Assembly (NCBI RefSeq): GCF_016863635.1
Contig: NZ_BOPG01000053.1
Location: 1 to 64,000 of the forward strand
Direction of reading: 5' to 3'
DNA: 64,000 bases
Source: Virgisporangium aurantiacum
Lineage (GTDB): Bacteria > Actinomycetota > Actinomycetes > Mycobacteriales > Micromonosporaceae
Part shown: piece by piece, positions 1-9,069 of the stretch
How the letters are laid out: each line of letters begins with the position of its first letter
How positions within the stretch are numbered: the first letter of the stretch is position 1
Position numbers and translations under genes: made by a program
The notes under the pieces: model-generated
The model's database searches: none
The model's input: the letters and a program-made list of their open reading frames with translations, nothing else
What the model was told of the DNA's origin: nothing

Positions 1-1489
1 CCAGGTCGCCGCCCGTGTCCAGGCGACCGACGCGGGCGCGAAGGTCCACTGTGGACTCCGCACCGAGCAGGACGAATTCGGTCGGTGCGGCCGGCATCCG
101 GCGAACGACGCCACCCGGGTACTCCTCGATCGTGCAGTGGAAGTTCGTCCCGCCGAACCCGAAGCTGGACACCGACGCGCGCCGGGGATGCGTGCCGGCC
201 GCGCGTACCCACGGCCGGGCCGCGGTGTTGAGGTAGAACGGGCTGCGCGCAACGTCGAGGTCGGGATGGGGCCGGTCGACCTTGATGGTCGGCGGCAGCA
301 CCTTGTGGTGCACCGCGAGCACCGCCTTCAGCAACCCGGCCGCGCCGGCCGCGGACTTGGTATGGCCGATCTGGGACTTGACCGAGCCGAGCGCGCACCA
401 CTGCCGGTCGGCCCGGCCCGACGCGTCGAAGACCGCACGCAGCGCGGCGAACTCGGCGGTGTCGCCGGCGCCGGTTCCGGTGCCGTGCGCCTCGACCAGC
501 TCCACCGTCTCCGGACCGTACCCGGCCGCCGCGTAGGCCCGCCGCAGCGCCAGGGCCTGGCCGTCGGGCACGGGCGCGTAGATGGCGGCGCCACGGCCGT
601 CCGACGATGCGCCGACGCCGCGGATGACGGCGTACACGCGGTCGCCGTCGCGCTCGGCGTCGGTGAGCCGTTTGAGCGCGAACAGCACCAGGCCCTCGCC
701 CAGCATCGTGCCGTCGGCGTCGGCGGCGAACGGCCGGCAGTCGCCGGTCGGCGACAGCGCCGGCGTCCGGGTGAAGCACGTGTACATGGTGACGTCGTTC
801 ATGGTGTCGACGCCGCCGGTGACCACGAGGTCGGACTGGCCGAGGCGCAGCTCCGCGATGCCGTTGTACACGGCGGCCAGCGAGCTCGCGCACGCCGCGT
901 CGGTCGTGTGGTTCACCCCGCGCAGGTCGAACCTGTTCGCGATCCGGCCGGCCACCACGTTCGTGAGCAGTCCGGGGAACGTCTCCTCCTGCCACGGCAC
1001 GTAGTGCGCGGCGATCTGGTCGCAGATCGACCGCGCCGCGTCGTCGGGCACGCCGTGCTCGCGCAGCGCGCGCAGCCACACCGGCCGCTGGAGCCGGGCC
1101 GACGCCTCCACCATCCGCTCGAGCGACGACGCGCCGACCATGACGCTCACCCGCTCGGGGTCGACCGGTCGGCCCGTGCAGTCGGCGAGCACCCGCTCGG
1201 CCACCACGAGCGCGAGCAGCTGGGTGGTGTCGATCGCCGACAGGTTGTTCGGCGGGATGCCGTACCGGAGCGGGTCGAACTCGACGTCGGGCAGGAACGC
1301 GCCGCGCCGCCCGTAGGTCTTGTCGACGGCGCGCGGATCGGCGTCGTAGTGGTCCTCGACGAGCCAACGGCTCGCCGGCACGTCCGTCATCAGGTCACGC
1401 CCACCGACCACGGCCCGCCAGAACTCAGCGACGGTCGGCGATCCGGGCAGCAGCGCCGCGACACCGACGATGGCCACGGGCTCCTGCAT
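1..1489 (-). CDS. PUFA-type polyketide synthase, N-terminal ketosynthase (partial)
   Basis: First about 496 residues of a large synthase; the rest lies beyond the left edge. The start ATG at 1489 is preceded by a good GGAGG site. The frame opens directly with a ketosynthase domain: active-site Cys200 in TDAACASSL, His335 in EAHGTGT and His376 in the GHTKSAAGA motif, the complete Cys-His-His set. The long insert between residues 120 and 180 and the pairing with PfaD resemble PfaA/hglE-type (PUFA and glycolipid) synthases rather than ordinary modular PKS. It presumably carries out iterative decarboxylative condensation of malonyl units. It lies 18 bp after the pfaD-like gene and is co-transcribed with it. 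Family assignment is firm; the product is unknown. Confidence 0.88.
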   Translation of the reverse strand, partial: MQEPVAIVGVAALLPGSPTVAEFWRAVVGGRDLMTDVPASRWLVEDHYDADPRAVDKTYGRRGAFLPDVEFDPLRYGIPPNNLSAIDTTQLLALVVAERVLADCTGRPVDPERVSVMVGASSLERMVEASARLQRPVWLRALREHGVPDDAARSICDQIAAHYVPWQEETFPGLLTNVVAGRIANRFDLRGVNHTTDAACASSLAAVYNGIAELRLGQSDLVVTGGVDTMNDVTMYTCFTRTPALSPTGDCRPFAADADGTMLGEGLVLFALKRLTDAERDGDRVYAVIRGVGASSDGRGAAIYAPVPDGQALALRRAYAAAGYGPETVELVEAHGTGTGAGDTAEFAALRAVFDASGRADRQWCALGSVKSQIGHTKSAAGAAGLLKAVLAVHHKVLPPTIKVDRPHPDLDVARSPFYLNTAARPWVRAAGTHPRRASVSSFGFGGTNFHCTIEEYPGGVVRRMPAAPTEFVLLGAESTVDLRARVGRLDTGGDL

Positions 1490-1507
1490 GTTGTCCTCCC
1501 GAAATCC

Positions 1508-3163
1508 TCAGACGAGCCGACGTGGAGCGAACGCGAACGCCTCCGGCGGTACCGGGACGCCGAACGTGCGCGCCTGGTGTGCGCGGGTGACCACGGCCGC
1601 GCCCTCCAGCAGGTTCAGCGCGATCTGGGTCACCGTGCGTTCACCCGGCTCGGCCAGGAAGCTGCCGCGCGTCCAGCGGTTGAACGCCCCGACCGCCGGC
1701 CCGGCCCAGAGCTGGTAGTCGGTGCGCCGCCCGGTGTCCCCGTCGATCGCCCACCGGCTCGACTTGCCCAGGTACCACCGGAAGAGCAGCGCCATCCGGT
1801 GCCGGGGGTCCCGCTCGGCCCGGACGAGCTGTCCCGGGTCGCGCTGCTGCCAGAACGCGCGGGTCTCGGTCCAGATCTCCTCGACGGTCGCGTGCAGGAC
1901 GTCGCGCTCCAGCGCGGCCAGCGCGGCGGCGGGAACCGCCTCGAGCGACGCGTGGTCGCGGTACACCTCGTACAGCCGGCCCGCCCGCATCGCGTACATG
2001 GTTCCGCGCCGCAGGACCTGCACCCGGACGCCCATCTCGAACATGTCCGCGGCCGGCGCCATGGCCACGTCGGCGAGGTCGGCCTGCGCCAGCAACGCCC
2101 GGGCGTCGTCGGACACGCCGGACTCGACGGCCAGCTGGTTGACCGAACCGGTCAGCACGTACGCCGCGCCGAGCGCGAACGCACCGGCGACCGCGAGCGG
2201 CGTGCCGAGCCCGCCGGCCGCACCGACCCGGACCGGTTGCTGGTATCCGTACCGGTCGCTGAGTTCGTCGCGCAGCGCGAGAACCGCCGGCAGGACGGCC
2301 GACAGTGGCCGGTTGTCGGTGTGCCCGCCGCTGTCGGCCTCCACGGTGACATCGGTGGCCACGGGGACCCGGGCGGCGAGCCATGCCTCGTCGGCGGTCA
2401 GCTGGCCCCGCCCCACCAGCGCGTCCAGGATGCGCTGCGGCACCGGCGACAGGAACGCCGCCGCGGTCTCCGGCCTGGACACCTTGGCGAACAGCCACAC
2501 CGGGCGCACGATCGTGCCGTCCCGGTCCACCCGCAGCCCGGTGACCGCGCACCGCGCGACGGCCGGCGTGATGTCGGTGTACGCGGACGCCGAGATCCGC
2601 TGGACGCCGTGACGCAGCAGCAGGTCGGCGACTCGCTCCTCCAGCTCTGGCTCGGCCGGCGAGTGGATGAGGTTCACGCCCCAGTTCGACCCGCGGCCCA
2701 GCGTCGTCGTCAGCTCGTGGACGGCGCGTTCGACCCGGTCGACACCGAGCCCGGCGGCGCCGAAGAAACCGAGCAGCTCGGCGCGGGCCAGCGCGACGAC
2801 CATCCGGGTCGTGGCGATGCCGTTGGCCATCTCCCCTGCCACGTAAGGGAAGCGGACGCCGTGCGCGGCGGCGAACGCCCGGTCGCCGAGCCACTCCGGG
2901 TACAGCGCGGGCAGTATGCCGGTGAGCCGCCACTCGCCGCCCGACGCGATGGGCTCGCCGCCCGGCGCGATCCCGATGCCACTGTCCGGGCCGGTCACCA
3001 GGTGCAGCGGCTCGCGGATGCGGCGCAGGTACGCCCCGATCCGCACCGGATCGAACGCGGGCGCTTCGGTGCCGGCCCGCCACCCGGGTGCCTGAACCGT
3101 TTCCTGGGTCACGGCCTTCTGGGTCACGGCCGCTTTTCGCTCTGCACTCGGGCCAGCACGCAT
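1508..3163 (-). CDS. pfaD: PfaD-family trans-acting enoyl reductase
   Basis: A 551-residue protein of the PfaD family (FMN-dependent, 2-nitropropane-dioxygenase-like TIM barrel), which acts in trans as the enoyl reductase of PUFA-type and some trans-AT polyketide synthases. The sequence has the family layout: an N-terminal segment with LHLVTGPDSGIGIAPGG, a central barrel with GAAGGLGTPLAVAGAFALGA around residues 310-330, and a C-terminal extension rich in Trp and Arg. It sits between a KASIII-like gene and the PfaA-like synthase on the same strand, the usual context. The N-terminus is uncertain because several ATG and GTG codons occur in the first 20 codons and none has a strong ribosome site. 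Confidence 0.87.
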   Translation of the reverse strand: MRAGPSAERKAAVTQKAVTQETVQAPGWRAGTEAPAFDPVRIGAYLRRIREPLHLVTGPDSGIGIAPGGEPIASGGEWRLTGILPALYPEWLGDRAFAAAHGVRFPYVAGEMANGIATTRMVVALARAELLGFFGAAGLGVDRVERAVHELTTTLGRGSNWGVNLIHSPAEPELEERVADLLLRHGVQRISASAYTDITPAVARCAVTGLRVDRDGTIVRPVWLFAKVSRPETAAAFLSPVPQRILDALVGRGQLTADEAWLAARVPVATDVTVEADSGGHTDNRPLSAVLPAVLALRDELSDRYGYQQPVRVGAAGGLGTPLAVAGAFALGAAYVLTGSVNQLAVESGVSDDARALLAQADLADVAMAPAADMFEMGVRVQVLRRGTMYAMRAGRLYEVYRDHASLEAVPAAALAALERDVLHATVEEIWTETRAFWQQRDPGQLVRAERDPRHRMALLFRWYLGKSSRWAIDGDTGRRTDYQLWAGPAVGAFNRWTRGSFLAEPGERTVTQIALNLLEGAAVVTRAHQARTFGVPVPPEAFAFAPRRLV

Positions 3164-3222
3164 CGAAGGATATCCGCCCGTCGACGGCTGCCCTTTGTCC
3201 GCTAACCGACGAACCGCCGGCG

Positions 3223-4242
3223 CTACCAGACCACCTCGGCCATCGAACAGTTCAGACCGGAGCCGATGCCCATCAGTGCCACCCGGCTGCCCCTGCGCAG
3301 CCGGCCCGTTTCGGCCAGTTTCGACAGCACCATCGGCACCGAGGCGGGGCCGATGTTGCCGTACTCCGGGTACACCGCGAGCACCCTGGTCGGATCGATG
3401 CCGAGGACGTCGACCAGGCCCTCGGTGTGTACCTTGCTGACCTGGTGCACCGCGAACTCGTCGAGTTCGGGCCCGGCCCAGCCGAACGCGTCACGGGCGA
3501 CCTGGAAGGTCCGCGCGGCGAGCGTCAGTCCCTCGTCGAGCAGCGTCGCGCTGTCGGTGACCATCCGGTCCATGCTGCCGCGGCACAGGTGCGAGAACGC
3601 CGTGGCGGCAAGGGACACGCCGCCGCGGAACCGGTGCCCGTCACGCAGCAGGGTGCGGTGCCCGAGCACCATGGCCGCCGCGCCCGAGCCCAGCGTCAAC
3701 GACGCAAGCTCGCGGCTGAACTGGTCCGCGGTCGCGCCGGGCGAGTTCAGGCGCTCGATCGTGCCGTCGATGATCCCGTTGCTCGTCTCGCCGTCGACGA
3801 CCAGGGCGTACTCGACGTCGCCGTGCTCGATCATGCGGGCGGCGATGTCCATGCCGGTGAGGAACGCCAGGCACGCGTTGCTGACGTCGAAGTTCTCGCA
3901 CGTACCGGCCAACCCGAGCGCGCCGTGCACCACCGACGCGGTCGACGGCTCCAGGAAGTCGCGGCACACCGAGGTGTTGATGAGGACGCCGATCCGCTCG
4001 GACGGCACACCGGAGCCCGCCAACGCCTTGCGGGCGGCAATGGTCGCGGCCTCGGACACCTGGGTGGACCCGTCCCAGACGCGCCGCGCGCGGATGCCGG
4101 CCACGTCCGTCAACACCACGTCGGGGCGGATGCCCAGGCGTTCCCGCGCGGGTCGCAGCCGCCGCGCGATCTCGGCCGAGGTGAGGCGTACCGGTGCGTC
4201 GACGTGCGCAACGGCGCCGATCGACACGTGACGGTACAACAT
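3223..4242 (-). CDS. 3-oxoacyl-ACP synthase III-like condensing enzyme
   Basis: A thiolase-fold KASIII-like protein of about 339 residues. The catalytic triad is visible: Cys in DVSNACLAFLTG (near residue 124), His in AVHQVSKVH and Asn in YGNIGPASVP. In the family these enzymes start acyl chains by condensing an acyl-CoA with malonyl-ACP, or join two acyl chains (OleA type). Here it leads an apparent operon with the pfaD-like and PfaA-like genes (59-bp gap), so priming of the megasynthase or release of its chain is likely, by inference. ATG 4242 is chosen because GGAGG lies 9 bases upstream; a GTG at 4251 would abut that site. Confidence 0.85.
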   Translation of the reverse strand: MLYRHVSIGAVAHVDAPVRLTSAEIARRLRPARERLGIRPDVVLTDVAGIRARRVWDGSTQVSEAATIAARKALAGSGVPSERIGVLINTSVCRDFLEPSTASVVHGALGLAGTCENFDVSNACLAFLTGMDIAARMIEHGDVEYALVVDGETSNGIIDGTIERLNSPGATADQFSRELASLTLGSGAAAMVLGHRTLLRDGHRFRGGVSLAATAFSHLCRGSMDRMVTDSATLLDEGLTLAARTFQVARDAFGWAGPELDEFAVHQVSKVHTEGLVDVLGIDPTRVLAVYPEYGNIGPASVPMVLSKLAETGRLRRGSRVALMGIGSGLNCSMAEVVW

Positions 4243-4377
4243 CGGGGGCACCCTCCGGACCGGAAGCTACCGCAGCCGGCCGCTCTTCGGGTCGATGGTG
4301 AACAGCGCGCCGGTTCCGCGGTGGGAAGTCCATTCTTCGTACCTCGCGACCCGGTGGCCACGGCGCAGCCTGATCGC

Positions 4378-5136
4378 ATGTGGGAACTCGGAAACTACGC
4401 CCGGATCGCCGACCTCATCACCGACCTGGGCCGCGATCTCGTGAACGCCGCTGGCGTGCGGCCCGGCCAGCGGGTCCTCGACGTGGCCACGGGCACCGGC
4501 AACGCGGCCGTCCCGGCGGCGCGGGCGTCGGCGCGCGTCACCGCTCTCGACCTGTGCCCGGAGCTGCTGGACGCCGGTCGGCGCGCCGCGGGCGACCTGC
4601 CCATCGAGTGGGTGGAGGGTGACGCGACGAAGCTCCCGTACGCCGACGGCGAGTTCGACGTCGTGCTCTCCGCCGTCGGCGCGATGTTCGCCGCCGACCA
4701 GTCGGCGACCGCCGCGGAACTCGTGCGGGTGTGCCGGCCGGGCGGGCTGGTGGCGTTGGCCAACTGGACGCCGGACGGCGGCGTGGGCCGGTTCTTCGAC
4801 CTGCTCGGCCGCTACCAGGCCGAGCGACCGGTCGGTCCGCCGCCGACCCGGTGGGGCGATCCCGAGCAGGTCCGCGCGCTCTTCGACGGTCGACCGGTCG
4901 AGACCGAACACCGGACGCTCGAGTACGGCTTCACCGGCACGCCGGCCGAGTTGGCCGCGCTGTACCGTTCGTCGTTCCCGCCGGTGATCGCGACGCGGGC
5001 CGCCCTCGACGGCGACGGTGCGCGGGCCGCCTTCGACCGCGACCTGGTTGACCTGCTCGCCGCCGAGAACGAGGGACCGCCCGGCGGGCCGGGGCGGTGG
5101 CGGTTCGCCTGGCTGCTGGTCCGGGTGCGGGTGTGA
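4378..5136 (+). CDS. Class I SAM-dependent methyltransferase
   Basis: Rossmann-fold methyltransferase of about 252 residues. Motif I is VLDVATGTGNAA, an acidic residue closes strand 2 (TALDLCPEL), motif II/III is EGDATKLPYADGEFDVVLS, and a PGG turn follows. The pattern is that of UbiE/Methyltransf_11 enzymes acting on small molecules. ATG 4378 starts just before the conserved WxLGxY segment; a GTG at 4354 in the same frame is an alternative. Its stop overlaps the start of the following hydrolase, so the two are translationally coupled. It is divergent from the KASIII-like gene. Substrate unknown. Confidence 0.8.
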   Translation: MWELGNYARIADLITDLGRDLVNAAGVRPGQRVLDVATGTGNAAVPAARASARVTALDLCPELLDAGRRAAGDLPIEWVEGDATKLPYADGEFDVVLSAVGAMFAADQSATAAELVRVCRPGGLVALANWTPDGGVGRFFDLLGRYQAERPVGPPPTRWGDPEQVRALFDGRPVETEHRTLEYGFTGTPAELAALYRSSFPPVIATRAALDGDGARAAFDRDLVDLLAAENEGPPGGPGRWRFAWLLVRVRV

Positions 5137-5951
5137 TGACCGTGCGGCGGTCAGGGAACCACGCGGGCGGGCTCGCGTACGAGGAGCGGGGTGCCGGCGA
5201 ACCGGTCGTGCTGATCCACGGAGGCGTGTGCGCCGACTGGTTCGCCACCCTGATGGACGAGCCGGCGCTCGCCGGCGCCTACCGGCTCATCCGCTATCAC
5301 CGGGCCGGCTACGGCGACAGTGACCGCGTCGACGGGCCGGTCACCGTCGCGCACATGGCCGACCACTGCGCCGTCCTGCTGCGGTGCCTCGGGATCGAAC
5401 GGGCACACCTCGTCGGGCACTCGTCCGGCGCCGCGATCGCTCTGCAGCTGGCCATCGACCGGCCCGACCTGGTGCGCAGCCTCGCCCTGCTGGAGACCGC
5501 ACTGCTCACCGTGCCGAGCGGACCTTTTGCCGCGGAAGCGATGCTGGCCTACCGCGACGGCGACCCGGCGGCAGCGATCGACCGGTGGATGCGCGGGGTC
5601 TGCGGCGCGGGCTACCGCGACCTGTTCGACACGGCGTTGCCCGGCGCGCTCGCGCATGCCGTGCCCGACGCGGACACGTTCTTCGGGCAGGAGCTGCCGG
5701 CGGTACGAAAATGGTCGTTCGGCCCTGCCGAGGCCCGAGCCGTCACCTGTCCCGTGCTGCTCGTCGTCGGCGAGCTGAGCAGGGACGTCAGCCCGACCTT
5801 CGACGAGCGACACGCCCTGCTGCGCGCCCTGCTCCCCCACGCGGAGTCCTTCGAACTGCCCGGCGCGAACCACCTCATGCACGTCCAGAATCCCGCCGGG
5901 CTCGCCGCGCGTCTCGCCACCTTTCTCGCGGCTGGTTCGGCGCCCTGGTAG
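5136..5951 (+). CDS. Alpha/beta hydrolase
   Basis: A 271-residue alpha/beta-hydrolase-fold protein. Visible elements are the oxyanion strand VVLIHGG, the nucleophile elbow LVGHSSGAA (Ser), a late acidic position after the VLLVVGE strand, and the catalytic His in GANHLMH close to the C-terminus. The length suits esterases, epoxide hydrolases and haloperoxidase-like members, which sequence alone does not separate. The ATG overlaps the TGA of the upstream methyltransferase, so the two probably act on related substrates. No signal peptide is seen, so it is cytoplasmic. Confidence 0.82.
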   Translation: MTVRRSGNHAGGLAYEERGAGEPVVLIHGGVCADWFATLMDEPALAGAYRLIRYHRAGYGDSDRVDGPVTVAHMADHCAVLLRCLGIERAHLVGHSSGAAIALQLAIDRPDLVRSLALLETALLTVPSGPFAAEAMLAYRDGDPAAAIDRWMRGVCGAGYRDLFDTALPGALAHAVPDADTFFGQELPAVRKWSFGPAEARAVTCPVLLVVGELSRDVSPTFDERHALLRALLPHAESFELPGANHLMHVQNPAGLAARLATFLAAGSAPW

Positions 5952-5954
5952 AAG

Positions 5955-5971
5955 CTAGAGTCTTACTCTAG
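5955..5971. promoter_or_regulatory. Perfect 7-bp inverted repeat, candidate operator
   Basis: CTAGAGT and its reverse complement ACTCTAG are separated by CTT. The dyad lies just after the hydrolase stop and 15 bp before an ATG at 5987, where a promoter for the downstream methyltransferase would sit. Such TAGAGT/ACTCTA dyads resemble sites of MerR-type regulators; that is inference, and no MerR gene is seen nearby. Confidence 0.4.
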
Positions 5972-5986
5972 AGTTTCAGTACAAGG

Positions 5987-6124
5987 ATGTGGACGGTCAG
6001 GGCAGCGAGACCGACGCGGAACCGCGGCAGGCGTGGAAGGACCGACGATGTTCCCGGGTGGCGGCAGCAGGCCGACGACGTGATCGCCGAACTGACGACG
6101 TTCCTCGATCGGAGGCCCGCGTGA
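5987..6124 (+). CDS. Possible small ORF or gene remnant, 45 residues
   Basis: An ATG 15 bp after the dyad at 5955-5971 opens a 45-codon frame whose stop overlaps the GTG start of the methyltransferase at 6121. The first half is Arg-rich and unremarkable; the last 20 residues (RQQADDVIAELTTFLDRRPA) look like an amphipathic helix from a real protein. It may be a leader peptide, or the residual end of a deleted regulator whose operator survives upstream. No function is assigned and it may not be translated. Confidence 0.22.
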   Translation: MWTVRAARPTRNRGRRGRTDDVPGWRQQADDVIAELTTFLDRRPA

Positions 6125-6813
6125 CGGCACAGCAACGGTGGCTGAGCGCCCAGTGGCGGTTCGTGCGGTCACATCTGCCGACCGCACCGAGCCGGGTCCT
6201 CGAGATCGGCTGCGGCCCCGACGGTGGGTTCGTACCAGCCCTCGAGCAGCACGGCTACACCGCGACCGGCATCGACCCCGTTGCCCCGGCCGGCCCCGGG
6301 TACCGGCAGACCACGTTCGAGGACCACGACGACGCCACCGGGCCGGTCGACGCCGTCGTGGCCTGTACCTCGCTGCACCACGTCGGCGACCTCGACCGGG
6401 TCCTCGACCGGGTCGCGACGACCCTCGTCCCCGGCGGCGTCGTCATCGTCGTGGAATGGGCGTGCGAGACGTTCGACGAGGCGACCGCCCGGTGGTGCTT
6501 CGCCCGTCTCCCGGCCACCGGCGAACCGGGATGGTTGCACGACCATCGCGACCGCTGGCAGGCGTCGGGCTGTTCCTGGCCGACCTACTTCGACGCCTGG
6601 ACGCGCGACGAACACCTGCACCGGGGCGACGCCATCCGCGACGCACTGCAGGCCCGTTTCACCACCCGGTACTCCGCCCGCACACCGTATTTCTTCCCCG
6701 ACCTGTACCCGACCACCGAAGCCGACGAGTGGGCGGCCGCCGACGGGGGCGAGATCCGGCCGACCGGCATCCGGTACGTCGGAACCGCACCGAGCCGGGC
6801 CGAGCCGCAGTAG
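6121..6813 (+). CDS. Class I SAM-dependent methyltransferase
   Basis: A 230-residue methyltransferase. Motif I is VLEIGCGPDGGF, strand 2 ends in GIDP, and the region around residues 75-85 reads DAVVACTSLHHVGDLD, typical of Methyltransf_11 or _25 proteins. The GTG at 6121 is chosen because GGAGG lies 6 bases upstream and the fold begins about 20 residues later; an open frame further upstream has no homology-like sequence. Convergent with the beta-propeller gene that follows. Substrate unknown. Confidence 0.75.
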   Translation: MTAQQRWLSAQWRFVRSHLPTAPSRVLEIGCGPDGGFVPALEQHGYTATGIDPVAPAGPGYRQTTFEDHDDATGPVDAVVACTSLHHVGDLDRVLDRVATTLVPGGVVIVVEWACETFDEATARWCFARLPATGEPGWLHDHRDRWQASGCSWPTYFDAWTRDEHLHRGDAIRDALQARFTTRYSARTPYFFPDLYPTTEADEWAAADGGEIRPTGIRYVGTAPSRAEPQ

Positions 6814-6903
6814 TCGGTTCCGTCCCGGGCTGAGCGCGACCGACGACGTGTCGGCCCGGAAGTCGGCGTGGTTCACATCTTGCGCCGACGACCGCCCCGG
6901 CTT

Positions 6904-8376
6904 TCATTTTGTCGCGAATCGCCAGGTCTTGAAGCCTTCGGACGTCGGGCACACGAGGACCGTGGTGCTCCAGGAGCAGGAACCGGCGACCGCCGGTATC
7001 CGGCCGAGGGGCATCCGGGCGCCGTCCTTCGCCGACACCGCCGCGACCTCGACGTCGGCGCCTGCTCCGGTCACGTCGGGCTGGGACAGGAGCAGCAGGG
7101 TTGCGGTCCTCACCCACCCCGCGGTGGAGCGTGGGACGCTGAGCAGTAGTTTGCCGTCGCGGTCGTACAGCTGGCCGTTGTTGGTGAGGATCCGGTCGCC
7201 GAGCGCGGATGCGTAGAGGATGTTGGACGCCTGACGGCGCCACAGGAGCCGGCCCGTGGCCACGTCGATCACCGCGATGTCGGCCCGGATCGTTCCCGGA
7301 TCGGCTCCGGGCGACCCGTGGCTGATCACGCAGAGCCGTCGCGGGCCGCACGGCGTCGCGTCCACGATCCGACGGTCGTCGGACGCGACCGTGTAGAGGG
7401 CGCGGGTCCGACCCGGTCGGTCGAGGTCGAACCCGCTGATCCGCGTCGGCCGGGTATCGGAGGAGATGCCGTACAGCATTCCGTCGTAGGCCCGGTAGTA
7501 GGACCTGCTGTCCCCGACCGCCGGTTCTCCGACCTCGCGGTGCGTCGCGATGAGGTCACCGGTCCGTGCGTCGAGGACCTCCAGCGTGCCGGCCGGATCG
7601 ATCACCAGCAGCCGATGATCGCGGGGGGCGGTCGCGAGGCCAAAGGGGCCGCGCCCAGCGGGCACCGCCCCGGTCGAGTGGTTGCCGAGCATCCGGGTGC
7701 CGTCGCCCGGTTCGATGGGCCTACGCCACCGCTCGGCGCCGGTCTGCCAGTCAAGGCCGCGGATCAGCCGGTCCGCCGAGGACAGGACGACCAGGGCGGA
7801 ATCGAAGTACTCGAACTGGAGATCATCGACGCCGACCTGCCACCGGAGCGTGCCGCTGGCCGGGTCGACCACCATCGCGACGTGGTCCGGGGTGGTGCCG
7901 TCGTCGTGCTCGCCGATCACGATCACGCCCTGCGGCAACGCGATCATTCCCATCCAGTCGCCCCAGCGGCCGAGGTCGCGGGTCGGCCACGCCGGCCCGC
8001 CGGTGGCGAGGTCGATGGCGCCGACCAGCAGGTGACCGTCGGGTGTACGACCGGCCCCGAACGCCCGTTGGCCCACGACCGATGCCATTCCGTAGGAACC
8101 CGCTTCGCTGGCCGGGTCGAGCGGCATCGGAATGCCCGCCCCGACCGGCTCGACCGATATGAACCGGTCCTGCAGGGCGGGCAGACCCGAGCGGTCCATC
8201 ATCCAGCCGACCCCGGTTGCGGTGCCGAGAAGGATCACGGTCGCCGCGGCCGCCGCGAGGTGCCGTCCGCGGCTGCGTTGCCGGCCGCGGCTGCGCACCG
8301 CGCCGGGATCGGACAGGGGCAGATCGTCGGCGTGGGTGCCGAGCGCCGCGTAGAGCCGGTCGAGATCAACAGGCAT
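6904..8376 (-). CDS. Membrane-anchored PQQ-like beta-propeller, probable sigma-factor partner
   Basis: A protein of 490 residues with a short cytoplasmic head (about 45 residues, many Arg), one transmembrane helix (AAAAATVILLGTATGVGWM) and a large extracytoplasmic part with repeated strands such as LRWQVGVDDL, LLVIDPAGTLEVLDARTGDL and IAVIDVATGRLLWRR, the pattern of PQQ-type beta-propellers. Its start overlaps the end of the upstream ECF sigma gene by 11 bp, so the pair is co-translated. This layout suggests the protein senses an envelope signal and controls the sigma factor. The head is too short to show a classical zinc anti-sigma motif, so the control role is inference. Confidence 0.75.
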   Translation of the reverse strand: MPVDLDRLYAALGTHADDLPLSDPGAVRSRGRQRSRGRHLAAAAATVILLGTATGVGWMMDRSGLPALQDRFISVEPVGAGIPMPLDPASEAGSYGMASVVGQRAFGAGRTPDGHLLVGAIDLATGGPAWPTRDLGRWGDWMGMIALPQGVIVIGEHDDGTTPDHVAMVVDPASGTLRWQVGVDDLQFEYFDSALVVLSSADRLIRGLDWQTGAERWRRPIEPGDGTRMLGNHSTGAVPAGRGPFGLATAPRDHRLLVIDPAGTLEVLDARTGDLIATHREVGEPAVGDSRSYYRAYDGMLYGISSDTRPTRISGFDLDRPGRTRALYTVASDDRRIVDATPCGPRRLCVISHGSPGADPGTIRADIAVIDVATGRLLWRRQASNILYASALGDRILTNNGQLYDRDGKLLLSVPRSTAGWVRTATLLLLSQPDVTGAGADVEVAAVSAKDGARMPLGRIPAVAGSCSWSTTVLVCPTSEGFKTWRFATK

Positions 8377-8905
8377 CGGGGCCTCCCGCGGTGGCGTCGG
8401 TGAACGTTTCGCCCAGCGCCGCGGCCAGCCCGACGCGACCCCGCGACAGCCACGACTTGACCGTGCCGGGGCTGGCACCGGTCTCGTGGGCGATGTCGTT
8501 GACCGAGCGGTCCAGGAGGTAGTGCAGCGCCAGCGCGCGGCGTTGCGGCAGTGGCAGGGTACGGAGAGCGGCGACGAGGACGACCACGTCGTCCGAGGGC
8601 GGCTCGACCGGTCGCGGTGGCCGGAGCGCTGACGCGGCGGTGCGGCGCACGCCCAGTCGCCGCCACCGGTCGGTAGCCAGGCGGGTGACAACCAGCCGCA
8701 GCCACCCCTCGGCGTCGTCGTAGCGGCTCAGCCGTCGCCATCGCTGCCAGGCCCGGGCGTACGCCTCCTGCACGAGGTCCTGGGCGTCCGCGACGTCACC
8801 GGTCAGACCGAGCGCGTAGCGCAGCAGGCGGCGGGCGGAACCCAGGTAGAACGCATCGAAGTCGTCCGTGCCCGCCATCCACTCCATCCGATCTGTCGCG
8901 GTCAT
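8366..8905 (-). CDS. ECF sigma factor, SigE-like family
   Basis: RNA polymerase sigma factor of about 179 residues with region 2 (DAQDLVQEAYARAWQRWRRL) and region 4 (LPLPQRRALALHYLLDRSV, then the helix-turn-helix AHETGASPGTVKSWLSRGR). The length and spacing match the actinobacterial SigE-like ECF group often paired with a membrane protein. The downstream propeller gene overlaps its 3' end. The start is uncertain between GTG 8908, ATG 8905 and internal ATGs before the first helix. A second pair of the same design lies at 39180-40536. Confidence 0.88.
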   Translation of the reverse strand: MTATDRMEWMAGTDDFDAFYLGSARRLLRYALGLTGDVADAQDLVQEAYARAWQRWRRLSRYDDAEGWLRLVVTRLATDRWRRLGVRRTAASALRPPRPVEPPSDDVVVLVAALRTLPLPQRRALALHYLLDRSVNDIAHETGASPGTVKSWLSRGRVGLAAALGETFTDATAGGPDAC

Positions 8906-9069
8906 CACATAGGGACACGGGACAGCACGGCAAATGGTTGCAGGAGCACCCGGCCGGCACGCACCGACTCAGATGAGGTCGTCGGAGTGGCCGGCTTCGA
9001 TGCGGGACCACTGGTCCGGATGTCGAGTCGGCGCCGTCCCCGTTCGTCATCGGTGGGAGGAGGTAGTTC

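Noticed and set aside
137-3205. A 1022-codon open frame on the plus strand opposite the PfaA and PfaD genes
   Set aside because: Its translation is Arg/Gly/Pro/Val-rich with no domain motifs; it is the mirror frame produced by high GC at third positions of the minus-strand genes.
3088-4377. Upstream extension of the methyltransferase frame at 4378
   Set aside because: It runs antisense through the whole KASIII gene, has no recognisable motif, and a methyltransferase fold needs only the part from about 4378.
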